In this document: in pieces, positions 1 through 9,104 of the stretch
How the letters are laid out: each line of letters starts with the position of its first letter
Position numbering within the stretch: position 1 is the first letter of the stretch
Origin: Gemmatimonadota bacterium
GTDB lineage: Bacteria; JAAXHH01
Assembly: GCA_009841265.1 (NCBI GenBank)
Contig: VXMB01000014.1
Location: forward strand, 665,490 to 729,489
Length of the DNA stretch: 64,000 nucleotides
Direction of reading: 5' to 3'
The notes under the pieces: model-generated
Database searches by the model: none
What the model saw: the letters and a program-made list of their open reading frames with translations, nothing else
Told to the model about the DNA's origin: nothing
Translations under genes and position numbers: made by a program

Positions 1-2
1 TG

Positions 3-284
3 CGGCCGGGCGGAAAGCTCGTCGTCCTGAAAGCCGATTCCCACTCCGTATCCATCGACATGCGGGAATGGTCGGAGCGGTCCCTGCAGCTGATCATGGG
101 ACACGAACAGCCCTTCGAAACCCCCTACCTGGTGGACCGGGGGCTGAAACTCGTGGGCATCGGCGCCGTCAAGCTGCGTCCCCTGCTGACCCACGTATTC
201 CCCGCCCATCGCGCCGCCGAAGCCCTTGAACTGATCGACGGCCACCCTGACCTGGCCGTCGAAGTCGCGCTGATATGGGGGTAG
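3..284 (+). CDS. Zinc-type alcohol/polyol dehydrogenase, C-terminal part (partial)
   Basis: The window opens inside this gene; the reading frame is open from base 3 and ends at a TAG. The visible 93 residues contain the glycine turn RPGGKLVVL followed by the end of the Rossmann domain and the C-terminal segment of medium-chain dehydrogenase/reductases, including a HRAAEALELI helix that in this family precedes the last strand. The zinc and cofactor motifs lie outside the window, so substrate (threonine, sorbitol or another polyol) cannot be told. It ends 110 bases before the chosen tolQ start. Confidence 0.75.
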   Translation, partial: RPGGKLVVLKADSHSVSIDMREWSERSLQLIMGHEQPFETPYLVDRGLKLVGIGAVKLRPLLTHVFPAHRAAEALELIDGHPDLAVEVALIWG

Positions 285-394
285 GGATCGACAGGACCAG
301 CGTCCTGTAGTGCTTGACACGTACGCATCCGTGTTCCAATTTTCAAGCCGCCGGTAAGGGGCCATGGGAACTGTCGAAAGGACCTGAACGCACT

Positions 395-1129
395 TTGTCA
401 TCCGAAATCAGTATCCTGAATCTGATTCTGGATTCGGGCGCCGTCGCCAAGACCGTCATTGTCGTTCTCCTGATGTTCTCCATCGTTACATGGGCGATCA
501 TGGCGGAGCGCTGGCGGTACTTTCGCCGGGCCCAGGCGCAGTCGGGGGAATTCCTCGCGTTCTTCCGGTCGGAGCGCAATTACAGACAGGTATACACCGC
601 CGCCTCGAAGTTGCCGTTCAGTCCTGCTGCCGCGGTGTATCGCGAGGTCTACGAGAAGTACGCGCCGGCGTTTCCGCTTCCGGCCGCCGACGCGGGCCAG
701 GCGGACCAGGCGGGCTCAGAGGTCCAGGCGGACCGGCCGAAGGAAGCCGGCCAGGACCTGGTGGAATCCGTCTATCGCGACCTGCGGCTGGCCGCTCACC
801 GGGAACTGGCCCGGTTCGAACAACGGCTTCCCCTTCTGGCCACCGCCGGAAGCGTGTGCCCCTTTCTCGGCCTGTTCGGTACGGTGTGGGGCGTCATGAC
901 CGCCTTTCTGGACATCAGCACCCAGGGCTCCACCAACATCGTGGTCGTGGCGCCCGGGATCGCGGAAGCCCTGATTACGACGATCGCGGGCCTGGCCGTG
1001 GCGATCCCGGCCATGGTGGCGTACAATTACTTCGTGCAGCGGTCGCGGGTGCTGGGCCTGGAACTCGAGGACCTGGCCACCGCGGTCCTGAACATCCTCC
1101 AGTTGCGGACCATCGCGGGTAGGCCATGA
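395..1129 (+). CDS. tolQ: TolQ/ExbB-type proton channel protein
   Basis: Inner-membrane subunit that with TolR forms the proton-driven motor of the Tol-Pal system. The N-terminal segment ILDSGAVAKTVIVVLL is the first membrane helix; the C-terminal half has the typical LGLFGTVWGVMTAF helix and the helix containing ITTIAGLAVAIPAMVAY. I chose the TTG at 395 because the family begins a few residues before this first helix and an AAAGGA lies upstream; a TTG at 314 would add 27 atypical residues. The cytoplasmic loop (about residues 100-114) carries a Gly/Gln/Ala-rich insertion encoded by repeated GCGGACCAG-like units. The stop overlaps tolR as ATGA. Confidence 0.9.
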   Translation: MSSEISILNLILDSGAVAKTVIVVLLMFSIVTWAIMAERWRYFRRAQAQSGEFLAFFRSERNYRQVYTAASKLPFSPAAAVYREVYEKYAPAFPLPAADAGQADQAGSEVQADRPKEAGQDLVESVYRDLRLAAHRELARFEQRLPLLATAGSVCPFLGLFGTVWGVMTAFLDISTQGSTNIVVVAPGIAEALITTIAGLAVAIPAMVAYNYFVQRSRVLGLELEDLATAVLNILQLRTIAGRP

Positions 1130-1545
1130 ATTCCTTCGATTTCAATAGCGCGGGTTCGCCCCGCGTCCTTTCGGAAATCAGGGTCACGGCGCTAGTCGAC
1201 GTCATGACCGTGCTCCTGATCATCTTCATGATCACCACGCCGATGATCCAGAGCGGCGTTCAGGTGGATCTGCCCAGGGCGAGCGCGGCCGCGCCGGATC
1301 TCGGCGAGGGCCTCGTCATCACGATAACGAGCGAAGGGTCGCTCTACCTCGAAGACCGGCTGCTTTCGATCGCCCAGTTCGACGGGGTGTTCGGGGAGAT
1401 CTTCGAGGATCAGCAGGACAAGCCGGTGTTTATCCGCGGAGACGAACAGGTGCCCTACGGCGCCGTCATTGGCGTGCTGGATAAACTCAAGCAGCACGGC
1501 GTAACGCAGATTGGCCTTGCGACCAGTCTGAGGCCTTCACGATAA
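1126..1545 (+). CDS. tolR: TolR/ExbD-type biopolymer transport protein
   Basis: Partner of TolQ with one membrane helix and a periplasmic domain. The helix around residues 21-37 contains the expected single aspartate (Asp25 in TALVDVMTVLL), the residue that in this family takes part in proton flow. The length of 139 residues is normal. Start ATG overlaps the tolQ stop by four bases and the stop overlaps the next start (TAATG), so the three motor genes are probably translationally coupled. Confidence 0.92.
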   Translation: MNSFDFNSAGSPRVLSEIRVTALVDVMTVLLIIFMITTPMIQSGVQVDLPRASAAAPDLGEGLVITITSEGSLYLEDRLLSIAQFDGVFGEIFEDQQDKPVFIRGDEQVPYGAVIGVLDKLKQHGVTQIGLATSLRPSR

Positions 1546-2168
1546 TGGCACGCATGATCTGGGCTTCCGGATTCCTGCATATCGCGGTGATCGCCGGGCT
1601 GATCGGTTTGAATACCTGGTTGCCCGCGCCGGCGTCGTCGCTGGACCAGCAGGTCTACCGGGTCGATCTCGTAACGCTGAACGAGCGTTCGCCGGTCCAA
1701 CGTCCGCCCGCGGTCGACGAGGCGTACGAAGTCGTCTCGAAGAAGGAGGCCGCCGCGCCGCAGGAGGAGGCGGCCCTGGCGCTGGAACGGACGCCGCGCC
1801 TGGTCTCCGAAGAACCGGACCCCGCACCGGAAGCGCCGCAGACCTTCGAGACCGATTCCCCGGAAATCCGCCTGGACGAGCGGAACTTCGAGTACCCGTA
1901 CTACCTGGGCATGATGCAGCGGAAGATCCAGCAGCATTTCACCGTGCCCAGGATGCTCGGCGTAACCCAGCTCGAGACGGTCATCTATTTCCGCGTGGTA
2001 CGGTCCGGCCGGATTACCGGCGTCGTCATGGAGCGTTCGTCTTCCAACGCGGTCTTCGACCTGGCGGCGCAACGGGCGCTGAACGCGGCCGATCCGCTGC
2101 CGCCGCTTCCGGAAGGTTACCGAAAGTCCTACCTGGGCGTGCATTTCGCCTTCCAGTACGCGTTGTGA
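1545..2168 (+). CDS. TonB/TolA-like energy transducer
   Basis: A 207-residue protein with one N-terminal membrane anchor (about residues 5-25), an acidic and proline-containing middle, and a C-terminal TonB-like domain (about residues 115-205, with the segment SGRITGVVMERSSSNAVFDLAAQRAL). By position between tolR and tolB it takes the place of TolA, linking the TolQR motor to TolB/Pal in the periplasm. It lacks the long alanine/lysine-rich helical stalk of enterobacterial TolA, so it is better described as a short TonB-type transducer serving Tol. Start overlaps the tolR stop. Confidence 0.85.
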   Translation: MARMIWASGFLHIAVIAGLIGLNTWLPAPASSLDQQVYRVDLVTLNERSPVQRPPAVDEAYEVVSKKEAAAPQEEAALALERTPRLVSEEPDPAPEAPQTFETDSPEIRLDERNFEYPYYLGMMQRKIQQHFTVPRMLGVTQLETVIYFRVVRSGRITGVVMERSSSNAVFDLAAQRALNAADPLPPLPEGYRKSYLGVHFAFQYAL

Positions 2169-2257
2169 AGCTGCAATGAACGCGTTATGAAGCATCATCG
2201 AACGCTCGGGGTGCTATGCCCGTTAACATGAATGGAATACTGTACGGAAGGCTTGAA

Positions 2258-3679
2258 ATGAGAAAACAGCGGAGTGCCTGGACGTCGAGGATCCTGCTGG
2301 CGGCCTGCGTCCTGTCCCTGCTCGGTGCTCGGTCCGCGTCGGGCCAGGACGAGGTCAATCTCAGCGTGCAGGCCCGCGTTTCCCCCCGCATCCCGATCGC
2401 CTTCAAGCCCTTTGTCCCCCGGGACGGAGCGGCCTTCGACGCCGCCGTGCAGGACACCGTCAACCAGGTGCTGATGCGCGACCTGTCGTTCTCTGGCGTA
2501 TTCGCCGTGCGGGACCTTTCCATACCGGCCCGGGTCGGAACGGACGATGGCGCTCCGGTGCTGACGGACAGCGCCGGCGACACCACCTACGTATTCCTTG
2601 ATACCGCCGGAGAGGTGGACCTCGAGTTGCTGCGCAAGCTGTCCGTGCAGGTCATGGTGTCGGGAACGTATGAAGTCTCGGGATCCAGGGTGGAGATATC
2701 CGTTCGGCTTACCGACCTGGGCACCCGGCGGACGATCATGGAAAAGGGGTACGCCGCCTTCGACCTGACCCTGAGGCGGATCGTGCATCTCATGGCCGAC
2801 GATATCGTGTTCCAGCTGACCGGGGACCGGGGCACCGCCCAGACCCGCGTCGTCTTCATATCCCAGCGCAGCGGCGCCCCGGAACTGTATATCTCGGACT
2901 ACGACGGTTTCAACGTGCGCCAGCTGACCCGGGACGGCGCACGGAAATACTCGCCGAACTGGTCGCCGGACGGTACCAGGATTGCCTACACCTCCTACCG
3001 GGACGGCCCCCACGAACTGTATATCCTCGACCTGCAGAGCGGGGAGACCGGCAAGGTCCCGTTCAGGGGGAGAACGGTGCTTTCACCGCGCTGGTCGCCG
3101 GACGGCCGCCACCTGATCCTGAGCCTGGTCACGGAGGGGGTTTCCAGGCTGTACATCAGCACGCTGGACGGGAGCCGCCTGGTACCGCTGGCGACCGGTT
3201 ACGGGATCAACGTTTCACCGTCCTGGTCACCGCGGGGCGACCAGTTGGTCTACATGTCGGACCGATTGACACAGAAGCACCTGTATGTTATAAATATAGA
3301 TGGCTCGAACGATCATCGCATCACCTTCGAGGGCGGTTACAACGGATCGCCGGCGTGGGCGCCCCGGGGCGACCGCATCGCCTTCGTGGGCGGTGATCTG
3401 GCACAGGGGAGGCGGGGAGGACCCCGGCGGGTCTTCAATATCTACACGTGTGACGTCAACGGCAGCAACCTGGTGAAACTCACGGGCGTCCGCGGGCCGG
3501 AAGGAGACAATGTGAACCCGACCTGGTCCCCGGACGGACTGCATATTCTCTTCAGTTCGGACCGTGCCCGCAGCGGTGTGTACCAAATATACCGGATGTC
3601 CTGGAACGGACGCGACGTCCATCCCGTCATCACGGACGGCAACAACCGGCAACCCAGCTGGGGTCCCAGGCCCGAATGA
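2258..3679 (+). CDS. tolB: TolB periplasmic beta-propeller protein
   Basis: Periplasmic component of Tol-Pal that binds Pal. After a signal peptide (residues about 1-30, ending near ARSASGQ) there is a TolB N-terminal alpha/beta domain and then at least five PD40-type propeller repeats: NWSPDGTRIAYTS, RWSPDGRHL, SWSPRGDQLVYMS, AWAPRGDRIAF and TWSPDGLHILFSS. I chose ATG 2258 because GGAAGG sits six bases upstream and the signal peptide starts there; an in-frame ATG at 2216 would add 14 residues before it. 473 residues, a little longer than the Escherichia protein. Confidence 0.95.
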   Translation: MRKQRSAWTSRILLAACVLSLLGARSASGQDEVNLSVQARVSPRIPIAFKPFVPRDGAAFDAAVQDTVNQVLMRDLSFSGVFAVRDLSIPARVGTDDGAPVLTDSAGDTTYVFLDTAGEVDLELLRKLSVQVMVSGTYEVSGSRVEISVRLTDLGTRRTIMEKGYAAFDLTLRRIVHLMADDIVFQLTGDRGTAQTRVVFISQRSGAPELYISDYDGFNVRQLTRDGARKYSPNWSPDGTRIAYTSYRDGPHELYILDLQSGETGKVPFRGRTVLSPRWSPDGRHLILSLVTEGVSRLYISTLDGSRLVPLATGYGINVSPSWSPRGDQLVYMSDRLTQKHLYVINIDGSNDHRITFEGGYNGSPAWAPRGDRIAFVGGDLAQGRRGGPRRVFNIYTCDVNGSNLVKLTGVRGPEGDNVNPTWSPDGLHILFSSDRARSGVYQIYRMSWNGRDVHPVITDGNNRQPSWGPRPE

Positions 3680-3701
3680 AATCGAAGCGGATCGAGCGTA
3701 A

Positions 3702-4505
3702 ATGAACGAAAGGTTCCTGAAACCCCTCGGTCGGTGCATGCTGCCGGCGTTCTTCGTCCTGATCGTTACCGGCGCATGCGGCGTCCAGTCCGACCTGACC
3801 AACCTGAAGAACGACACGACATATCTGCGGGCCCAGATGCAGGTCATGCGCGAGGAGGTCGCCCTTCAGGAAGACATAGACTCCCTGAAAGTGCAGATCG
3901 TGCGGCTGGAAGCCCTCTTGCGGAACCAGATGGACGAGTTGCTGCGCATGCGGGCGGACATGGGGCAGCGGGTCGGCGCGCTCGAAAGCCGGTTGCAGGT
4001 CCTTACCACGCGCATCACGGAAAGCGACCGCCAATTTTCTGCCCTGGTGCGCAGGCTGGAGAGCCTTCAGATCCAGCTGAGCGCGCCGGCAAGACCGGAT
4101 ACTTCCGCGGCACAAACCACGTCCTTCGATCCGGGCGAACTGTACGACCTGGCGCTGAGAGATTACCAGCGAGGCAACTACGACGTGGCGGTCCGGCAGT
4201 TTACCCAGTACATCGAGTACTTCCCGGATTCGGACCTGGCCGACGACGCGCGGTTCTATATCGGCGACTGCTACTATACCCAGAGTCTGTACACCCAGGC
4301 GCTCGACGCCTACGAGATGCTGTTGGACGCGTATCCGGACAGTAACAAGGTGCCGGCCGTCCTGTTGAAAATTGCCTTCATCAAGGTGGCCCGGAAGGAA
4401 CCGTCCGAGGCGCGGTCCTACCTGGAACGGGTAATCGGTGAATTCCCCGATGCGGAGGAGGCCCAGCTCGCGAGGATGAGACTGGATCTGATGCCGGAAG
4501 ACTGA
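3702..4505 (+). CDS. cpoB: CpoB/YbgF-like Tol-Pal lipoprotein (coiled coil plus TPR)
   Basis: Cell-division coordinator type protein encoded between tolB and pal. The N-terminal signal ends in a lipobox-like VTGAC, so it is probably a lipoprotein, unlike the soluble Escherichia CpoB. Residues about 30-125 form a long heptad-rich coiled coil (LRAQMQVMREEV, LEALLRNQMDELLRM); residues about 145-265 hold TPR repeats beginning YDLALRDYQRGNYDVAVRQF. The short 22-base gap from tolB suggests the same transcript. Confidence 0.87.
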   Translation: MNERFLKPLGRCMLPAFFVLIVTGACGVQSDLTNLKNDTTYLRAQMQVMREEVALQEDIDSLKVQIVRLEALLRNQMDELLRMRADMGQRVGALESRLQVLTTRITESDRQFSALVRRLESLQIQLSAPARPDTSAAQTTSFDPGELYDLALRDYQRGNYDVAVRQFTQYIEYFPDSDLADDARFYIGDCYYTQSLYTQALDAYEMLLDAYPDSNKVPAVLLKIAFIKVARKEPSEARSYLERVIGEFPDAEEAQLARMRLDLMPED

Positions 4506-4671
4506 GAAGGACGGACTTTTTGCTTTACTTTCGCAACCAAATGGGGATTTTAAGTGTGGATGTGCCGGTTTGATCCGCGCATCGAAAAAACACGGTGAAG
4601 TCGAACATGTGTCCATATACCTGTCAATCAGTGATGGATGAGTAACGCACCCATGTGAAAGGAGTGCTGTA

Positions 4672-5313
4672 ATGAAAAGATGGCGTAGCACGTATTCGAT
4701 CCTGGCGCTCTGTGTGATGGTCGCCGCTCCCGCGTGGATGGGTGCCGCCTGTGCCAGGGGCCCGTCCGCGGAGGAACTGGCCGCAATGGAAGCCGCGCGT
4801 CAACAGGCCATAGCGGATTCACTCAGAGCGGTACGCGCTGAAGAAGAAGCCCGTCTCGCGGCCGAGGAAGAAGCCCGGCGCCTGGCCGAGGAAGAAGCCC
4901 GTCTCGCGGCCGAGGAAGCTGCCCGTCTCGCGGCGGAAGAGGAAGCCCGCAGGGCTGCCGAAGCCCGGCACCAGGAGATGATGTCCCTGTCCACCATCTA
5001 CTTCGATTACGACATGTCGAACATCCGGGAAGACCAGCGTTCGGCCCTGGACGAGAACGCCCGCAAGCTGCGGGAGTACCAGCCCGAAGACATGGTGGTG
5101 GTCGAAGGCCACTGCGATGAACGGGGTACGATCGAATACAACCTGGCACTGGGCGAGCAGCGTGCCCAGGCGGTCAAGACGTACCTCACGGATGCCGGTG
5201 TGGCGGACGGCCGCATCGAGACCGTCAGTTTCGGTGAAGAGCAGCCGGCGGTCATGGGTGGCGACGAAAGCGCCTGGTCGCAGAACCGGCGCGCCGAGTT
5301 GAAGCGCCAGTAA
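4672..5313 (+). CDS. pal: Pal-like peptidoglycan-associated lipoprotein, copy 1
   Basis: Outer-membrane lipoprotein that ties the membrane to peptidoglycan through a C-terminal OmpA domain. The signal peptide ends in the lipobox MGAAC. Residues about 35-100 are a charged helical linker built from repeated EEARLAAEEEARR-type units. The OmpA domain follows: YFDYDMSNIREDQ, then EGHCDERGTIEYNLALG, the stretch that in Pal binds diaminopimelate. AAAGGAG lies seven bases before ATG 4672. A close paralogue lies directly downstream; in this copy the usual GHTDERGT threonine is a cysteine. Confidence 0.9.
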   Translation: MKRWRSTYSILALCVMVAAPAWMGAACARGPSAEELAAMEAARQQAIADSLRAVRAEEEARLAAEEEARRLAEEEARLAAEEAARLAAEEEARRAAEARHQEMMSLSTIYFDYDMSNIREDQRSALDENARKLREYQPEDMVVVEGHCDERGTIEYNLALGEQRAQAVKTYLTDAGVADGRIETVSFGEEQPAVMGGDESAWSQNRRAELKRQ

Positions 5314-5347
5314 GCGTTACAGGTATCACCCGTACCGTAACAGGACT

Positions 5348-5374
5348 GGGGCGGCCGTATGGTCGCCCCTTTTT
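5348..5374 (+). terminator. Rho-independent terminator after pal copy 1
   Basis: GGGGCGGCC, loop GTAT, GGTCGCCCC, then five T. The nine-base stem has one G-U pair. It lies 35 bases after the stop and resembles the terminator of the second copy. Confidence 0.85.
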
Positions 5375-5454
5375 CGTCTGTATCCGGGAAAAGGGTTCCC
5401 GTTTTCACAAGTCACGTGAATGCAAGGGATAGGCCGGCGTATTGTAAAAAAACA

Positions 5455-5483
5455 TTGAAAAATGAAGCAGAAATGCATATACT
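5455..5483 (+). promoter_or_regulatory. Sigma-70-type promoter for pal copy 2
   Basis: TTGAAA at 5455-5460 and TATACT at 5478-5483 are separated by exactly 17 bases. The predicted start near 5490 leaves a leader of about 90 bases before ATG 5581. Together with the upstream terminator this makes the second pal an independent transcription unit. Confidence 0.7.
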
Positions 5484-5580
5484 TTGCCGCTCAGGATGAA
5501 ACAGATGTTAAGCGGAAAAGGGCCAGACCTTCCGGATCAATACTGGATTAAAACACCAACTTATGGGAAAGGAGTTCCGC

Positions 5581-6234
5581 ATGAAGCGATGGAGCAATAC
5601 GGCATCGGTCCTGGCGCTCTGTGTGCTGGTCGCCGCTCCCGTGTGGATGGGCGCCTGCTGCGCCGTTACCCGGGGACCTTCCGCGGAGGAACTGGCCGCG
5701 ATGGAGGCGGCGCGTCAACAGGCGATCGCGGATTCGATCAGGGCGGTACAGGCTGAAGAGGAAGCCCGCCTGGCGGCCGAGGCCGAAGCCCGGCGCATAG
5801 CCGAAGAGGAAGCCCGTCTGGCGGCCGAGGAAGAAGCCCGGCGCATGGCCGAAGAGGAAGCCCGCAGGGCGGCCGAGGCCGAGGCTCTGCACCAGGAGAT
5901 GATGTCCCTGGCCACTATCTACTTCGACTATGACCGGTCGGACGTCCGGGAGGACCAGCGTTCAGTCCTGGATGAAAACGCCCGCAAGCTGCGGGAGTAC
6001 CAGCCCGAAGACCGGGTGGTGGTCGAAGGCCATACCGATGAACGGGGCACGATCGAATACAACCTGGCGCTGGGTGAACGGCGCGCCGAGGCGATCAAGG
6101 CATACCTCGTGGATGCCGGCGTGGCGGAAGACCGCATCGAGACAGTCAGTTACGGTGAAGAGCGGCAGTCGGTCATGGGCAGCGACGAAAGCGCCCTGGC
6201 GCAGAACCGGCGCGTGGAGCTGAAGCGCCAGTAG
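5581..6234 (+). CDS. pal: Pal-like peptidoglycan-associated lipoprotein, copy 2
   Basis: A 217-residue paralogue of the preceding gene: same signal peptide pattern (lipobox MGAC), same alanine/glutamate-rich helical linker (different number and order of units), same OmpA domain with YFDYDRSDVREDQ and the canonical GHTDERGTIEYNLALG. I chose ATG 5581, six bases after AAAGGAG; an ATG at 5563 would add six residues and has no ribosome site. The flanking ribosome site and terminator are also similar, so the duplication covered the whole transcription unit. Which copy acts as the Tol partner cannot be told from sequence. Confidence 0.9.
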   Translation: MKRWSNTASVLALCVLVAAPVWMGACCAVTRGPSAEELAAMEAARQQAIADSIRAVQAEEEARLAAEAEARRIAEEEARLAAEEEARRMAEEEARRAAEAEALHQEMMSLATIYFDYDRSDVREDQRSVLDENARKLREYQPEDRVVVEGHTDERGTIEYNLALGERRAEAIKAYLVDAGVAEDRIETVSYGEERQSVMGSDESALAQNRRVELKRQ

Positions 6235-6264
6235 GTTACCCCGCATCACCCGTACCGTTTCAGG

Positions 6265-6299
6265 ACAGGGGCGGCCATTCAGGTCGCCCCTGTTTTTTT
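6265..6299 (+). terminator. Rho-independent terminator after pal copy 2
   Basis: ACAGGGGCGGCC, loop ATTCA, GGTCGCCCCTGT, then seven T. Twelve pairs with one G-U. The T run overlaps the stop codon of the converging amidohydrolase gene. Confidence 0.9.
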
Positions 6300-7191
6300 A
6301 TGGCTCCCCGAGAAATGGTTTCCAGTTTTCATAGATCATGTTGTGGATGGCCTCTTCCGGAAATACGGGCAGGAACGTATTCCGTACAACGTCGTTCACC
6401 TTCCACTGGCCGGCTATGACCTGCGCCGGCGTGGCGGAGGGAAAGTCGGAACCGAAGATCAGCTTGTGCTCCACGCCGTACTCCAGGGCGGACATGAAGG
6501 CCATGTAATGGCGAAGCGGGCGGTAGTGCAGGGCCGATATGTCCGCGTAGAGATTCGGATGCTTCCGGATCAGCACCACGCATTCGTCCTCCCACGGGTG
6601 CCCCATGTGAGCGATCATCATCCGCAAGTCCGGACAGGCCACCGCGATGTCCTCCAGTTGGATCGGATTGGCCCACTTGAGCGGACCCGGCCGCACGAAG
6701 GAAGTGCCCTGGTGCCAGATCACGGGGATATCCAGCGCTTCCGCCTTCTTGAACAGGGGAAGATGGGCCGGGTCCTGCGGATCGAAGTGCTGGTAGATCG
6801 GCGCGACCTTCAGTCCGCGCAGACCGAGCACTTCGACGTTGTATTCGAGTTGTTCGACGGCGTCCTCGTCGTTCGGATCGACGGAACACCATCCGATGAA
6901 CCGATCCGCGTGTTCCGCCACGAAGCCGGCGACGAGCTCCTGGGGCACGTCCACCCCGCAGTAGGGCGCCTTCAGCCCGAACACCACCACCCTGTCGCAG
7001 TCTTTGGTCGCCTTCAGCAGCGTTTCGGGCGTGGAATCGAAGGCATTCCTGTACTGGTCCTCGTGGCCGGCGTAGTACACGTCCTCGGACAGCCGCATCT
7101 TGGCCTTCTTGGCGGCGTAGGCGAATTCCACGAACTCATCGGACATATGATCAGGGTACCACATCAGGTTGGTATGGATGTCGACTAGCAT
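6298..7191 (-). CDS. Amidohydrolase family 2 (TIM-barrel metal-dependent hydrolase)
   Basis: Predicted 297-residue TIM-barrel hydrolase/decarboxylase of the amidohydrolase-related family. Metal-site candidates are the first strand DIHTN, His in VIWHQG, His in MIAHMGHPW and Asp in FGSDFPSA. The first motif is DIHTN rather than the common D-x-H-x-H, so the second histidine is replaced. The ATG at 7191 overlaps the stop of the upstream ATPase gene (ATGCTAG), so I reject a longer frame starting upstream that would run through that gene. Substrate unknown; it is the last gene of the lar-containing operon. Confidence 0.85.
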   Translation of the reverse strand: MLVDIHTNLMWYPDHMSDEFVEFAYAAKKAKMRLSEDVYYAGHEDQYRNAFDSTPETLLKATKDCDRVVVFGLKAPYCGVDVPQELVAGFVAEHADRFIGWCSVDPNDEDAVEQLEYNVEVLGLRGLKVAPIYQHFDPQDPAHLPLFKKAEALDIPVIWHQGTSFVRPGPLKWANPIQLEDIAVACPDLRMMIAHMGHPWEDECVVLIRKHPNLYADISALHYRPLRHYMAFMSALEYGVEHKLIFGSDFPSATPAQVIAGQWKVNDVVRNTFLPVFPEEAIHNMIYENWKPFLGEP

Positions 7192-9104
7192 GGATGGCTT
7201 TCCCCTGGGCTGGCGTGATGGTCGTCGAATACGCACACACGGATCATGTCCGCGGCTTCTTCCAGATCGAAACAGGCGGGATCGACGGGGATCCCGGCTT
7301 CGCAGGCGGCGGTCAACAGGTCGCACAGACCGGGCCGTCCGGACCGTGCGTCGCCGCGTTCGACCCATCCTGGCCGCCCGGACCGTACTGGCTGTCCTTT
7401 CCGTCCCCGCGGCCGCACGTCGACGCCGTCCGCCCGGCCGAACAGGCGGACCGGCGTGGTATCCACCGCGATGCCGCCGTTCTCCATGACCAGGATCCGG
7501 TCAGCCAGGCGGGAGATCAGGTCCATGTCATGGGTGATCAGGAAAAGGGTCGTCCCCTTCGCCTTGCAGGTCCTGAAAATCGCCTCGACCTGGCGTACGC
7601 TTTGCGAATCGAGTCCGGACGTGGGCTCGTCGAGCGCGAGGACGGAAGGATCCATGGCCAGGATCCCGGCGATCGCGGCCCGGCGTTTTTCCCCGCCGCT
7701 CAGGGACAGGGGATGCCGGTGTGAGAACCGGCCGGGATCCAGGCCGACCCGCTCGAGCGCCCCGTTGACCATGCCCGGGATTTCCGATGCCGTAACACCC
7801 GTTTGCCGGGGACCGAAGGCCACGTCGTCGAACACGGTTTCCTCGAACAACTGCGCCTCGGGAAACTGGAAGACCAGTCCCACTCTTTGACGCAGATTCC
7901 GCAGGTCGGTCTCCGGGGACGATACATCCTCCCCCTCGACCCGAACCGTACCCGAATCCGCCTTCAGCAGGCGGTTGAGGTGCTGAATCATCGTGGACTT
8001 TCCCGATCCGTTCGGCCCGGTCAGCGCGACGCACTCCCCGGGGAACACCCGGGTGGTCACATCGCGCAGCGCGGGGATCTCCAGGGAAGTGCCGGGGGAG
8101 TAGGTATGGCACACCCGGTCGAAAGCGATGATGGGCGGCGTGGTTGGTGACAGGGCGGGTTTCGCATTCGGCGCCGACGACACCGAACGGATATCGGACG
8201 GCGGCGTGACGTCCTGCCGGCGGCCCGGCGGCGCATCGAGCGCCTTGAGCGACTCGGATGCCCGGGGCGACTCGTTTATCCTGCCGGCCAGCCACTGAAC
8301 CAGGGGCTTCGGTTGGACGATGCCGGCCGGCACCGCGACGCCGCGCGTGCGCAGGGCATCCGCCAGCCGTTTGGCCAGCGGCACGTCGAGCCCGTGCGCC
8401 GCAAGCCGGCTCGATTCCCGGTATACCTCCTCCGGTGTTCCCTCGGCGGCGATGTCCCCGTCCACCACTAGCGCGATGCGGTCCATCCGGACGGCTTCCT
8501 CCGGCGACTGCGTTATGAAGACAACGCTCAGCCGGTATTCCTCCACGATCGACAGGAGCAGGTCGAGTATGTCCCGCCGGTCGCCCGGGTCCAGCGACGA
8601 GGTGGGCTCGTCGCAGATGAGGTAACGGGGACGCATGGACGCCACGGCGGCGATGGCCAGGCGCTGCTTTTCGCCGCCGGACAACCTGTGGGGAGGATAT
8701 TGTCGGTACTTTTCCAGGTTGAATCGGCTAAGGGTCCACGTGACGCGGTCGTGGATCTCCGGGGAAGGCAGGCCGAGGTTTTCCAGGCCGAAGGCCACTT
8801 CCCGTTCCACCGTGGTGGAGACCAGCTGGTTGTCCGGGTTCTGGAAGATCATGCCGGCCCGTTGATGGACCGGCCACTTGTTCTCCGGATCCGCCGTGTC
8901 CAGGCCGTCCACAAGGATCCGGCCGGACCGGGGCACGATCAATCCGTTCAGGCAACGGGCGAGCGTGCTCTTGCCCGAACCGTTGGGTCCGATCACGGCC
9001 AGACTTCCTGAATCGCCGATCTCCAGGGACAGGCCCCTTAGCGTCGGGACCTCGTTCCCCGACGGGATATGGTAGCTGAAGGATACATCTTCGGCGACGA
9101 TCAC
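7185..9104 (-). CDS. Fused two-domain ECF-type ABC transporter ATPase
   Basis: A 639-residue protein with two complete ATPase domains, as in fused EcfA1-EcfA2/CbiO-like subunits of energy-coupling-factor transporters for vitamins or nickel/cobalt. Domain 1 (about 1-250) has Walker A GPNGSGKST, Q-loop FQNPDNQL, signature LSGGEKQR and Walker B LICDEPTSSLDP. Domain 2 (about 325-560) has GPNGSGKST, FQFPEAQLF, LSGGEKRR and LALDEPTSGLD. A 70-residue C-terminal tail contains repeated RSGRPG segments. GTG start overlaps the larC stop as GTGA. No EcfT gene is adjacent. The lar neighbours suggest nickel as substrate, which is inference. Confidence 0.9.
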   Translation of the reverse strand: MIVAEDVSFSYHIPSGNEVPTLRGLSLEIGDSGSLAVIGPNGSGKSTLARCLNGLIVPRSGRILVDGLDTADPENKWPVHQRAGMIFQNPDNQLVSTTVEREVAFGLENLGLPSPEIHDRVTWTLSRFNLEKYRQYPPHRLSGGEKQRLAIAAVASMRPRYLICDEPTSSLDPGDRRDILDLLLSIVEEYRLSVVFITQSPEEAVRMDRIALVVDGDIAAEGTPEEVYRESSRLAAHGLDVPLAKRLADALRTRGVAVPAGIVQPKPLVQWLAGRINESPRASESLKALDAPPGRRQDVTPPSDIRSVSSAPNAKPALSPTTPPIIAFDRVCHTYSPGTSLEIPALRDVTTRVFPGECVALTGPNGSGKSTMIQHLNRLLKADSGTVRVEGEDVSSPETDLRNLRQRVGLVFQFPEAQLFEETVFDDVAFGPRQTGVTASEIPGMVNGALERVGLDPGRFSHRHPLSLSGGEKRRAAIAGILAMDPSVLALDEPTSGLDSQSVRQVEAIFRTCKAKGTTLFLITHDMDLISRLADRILVMENGGIAVDTTPVRLFGRADGVDVRPRGRKGQPVRSGRPGWVERGDARSGRPGLCDLLTAACEAGIPVDPACFDLEEAADMIRVCVFDDHHASPGESHPC

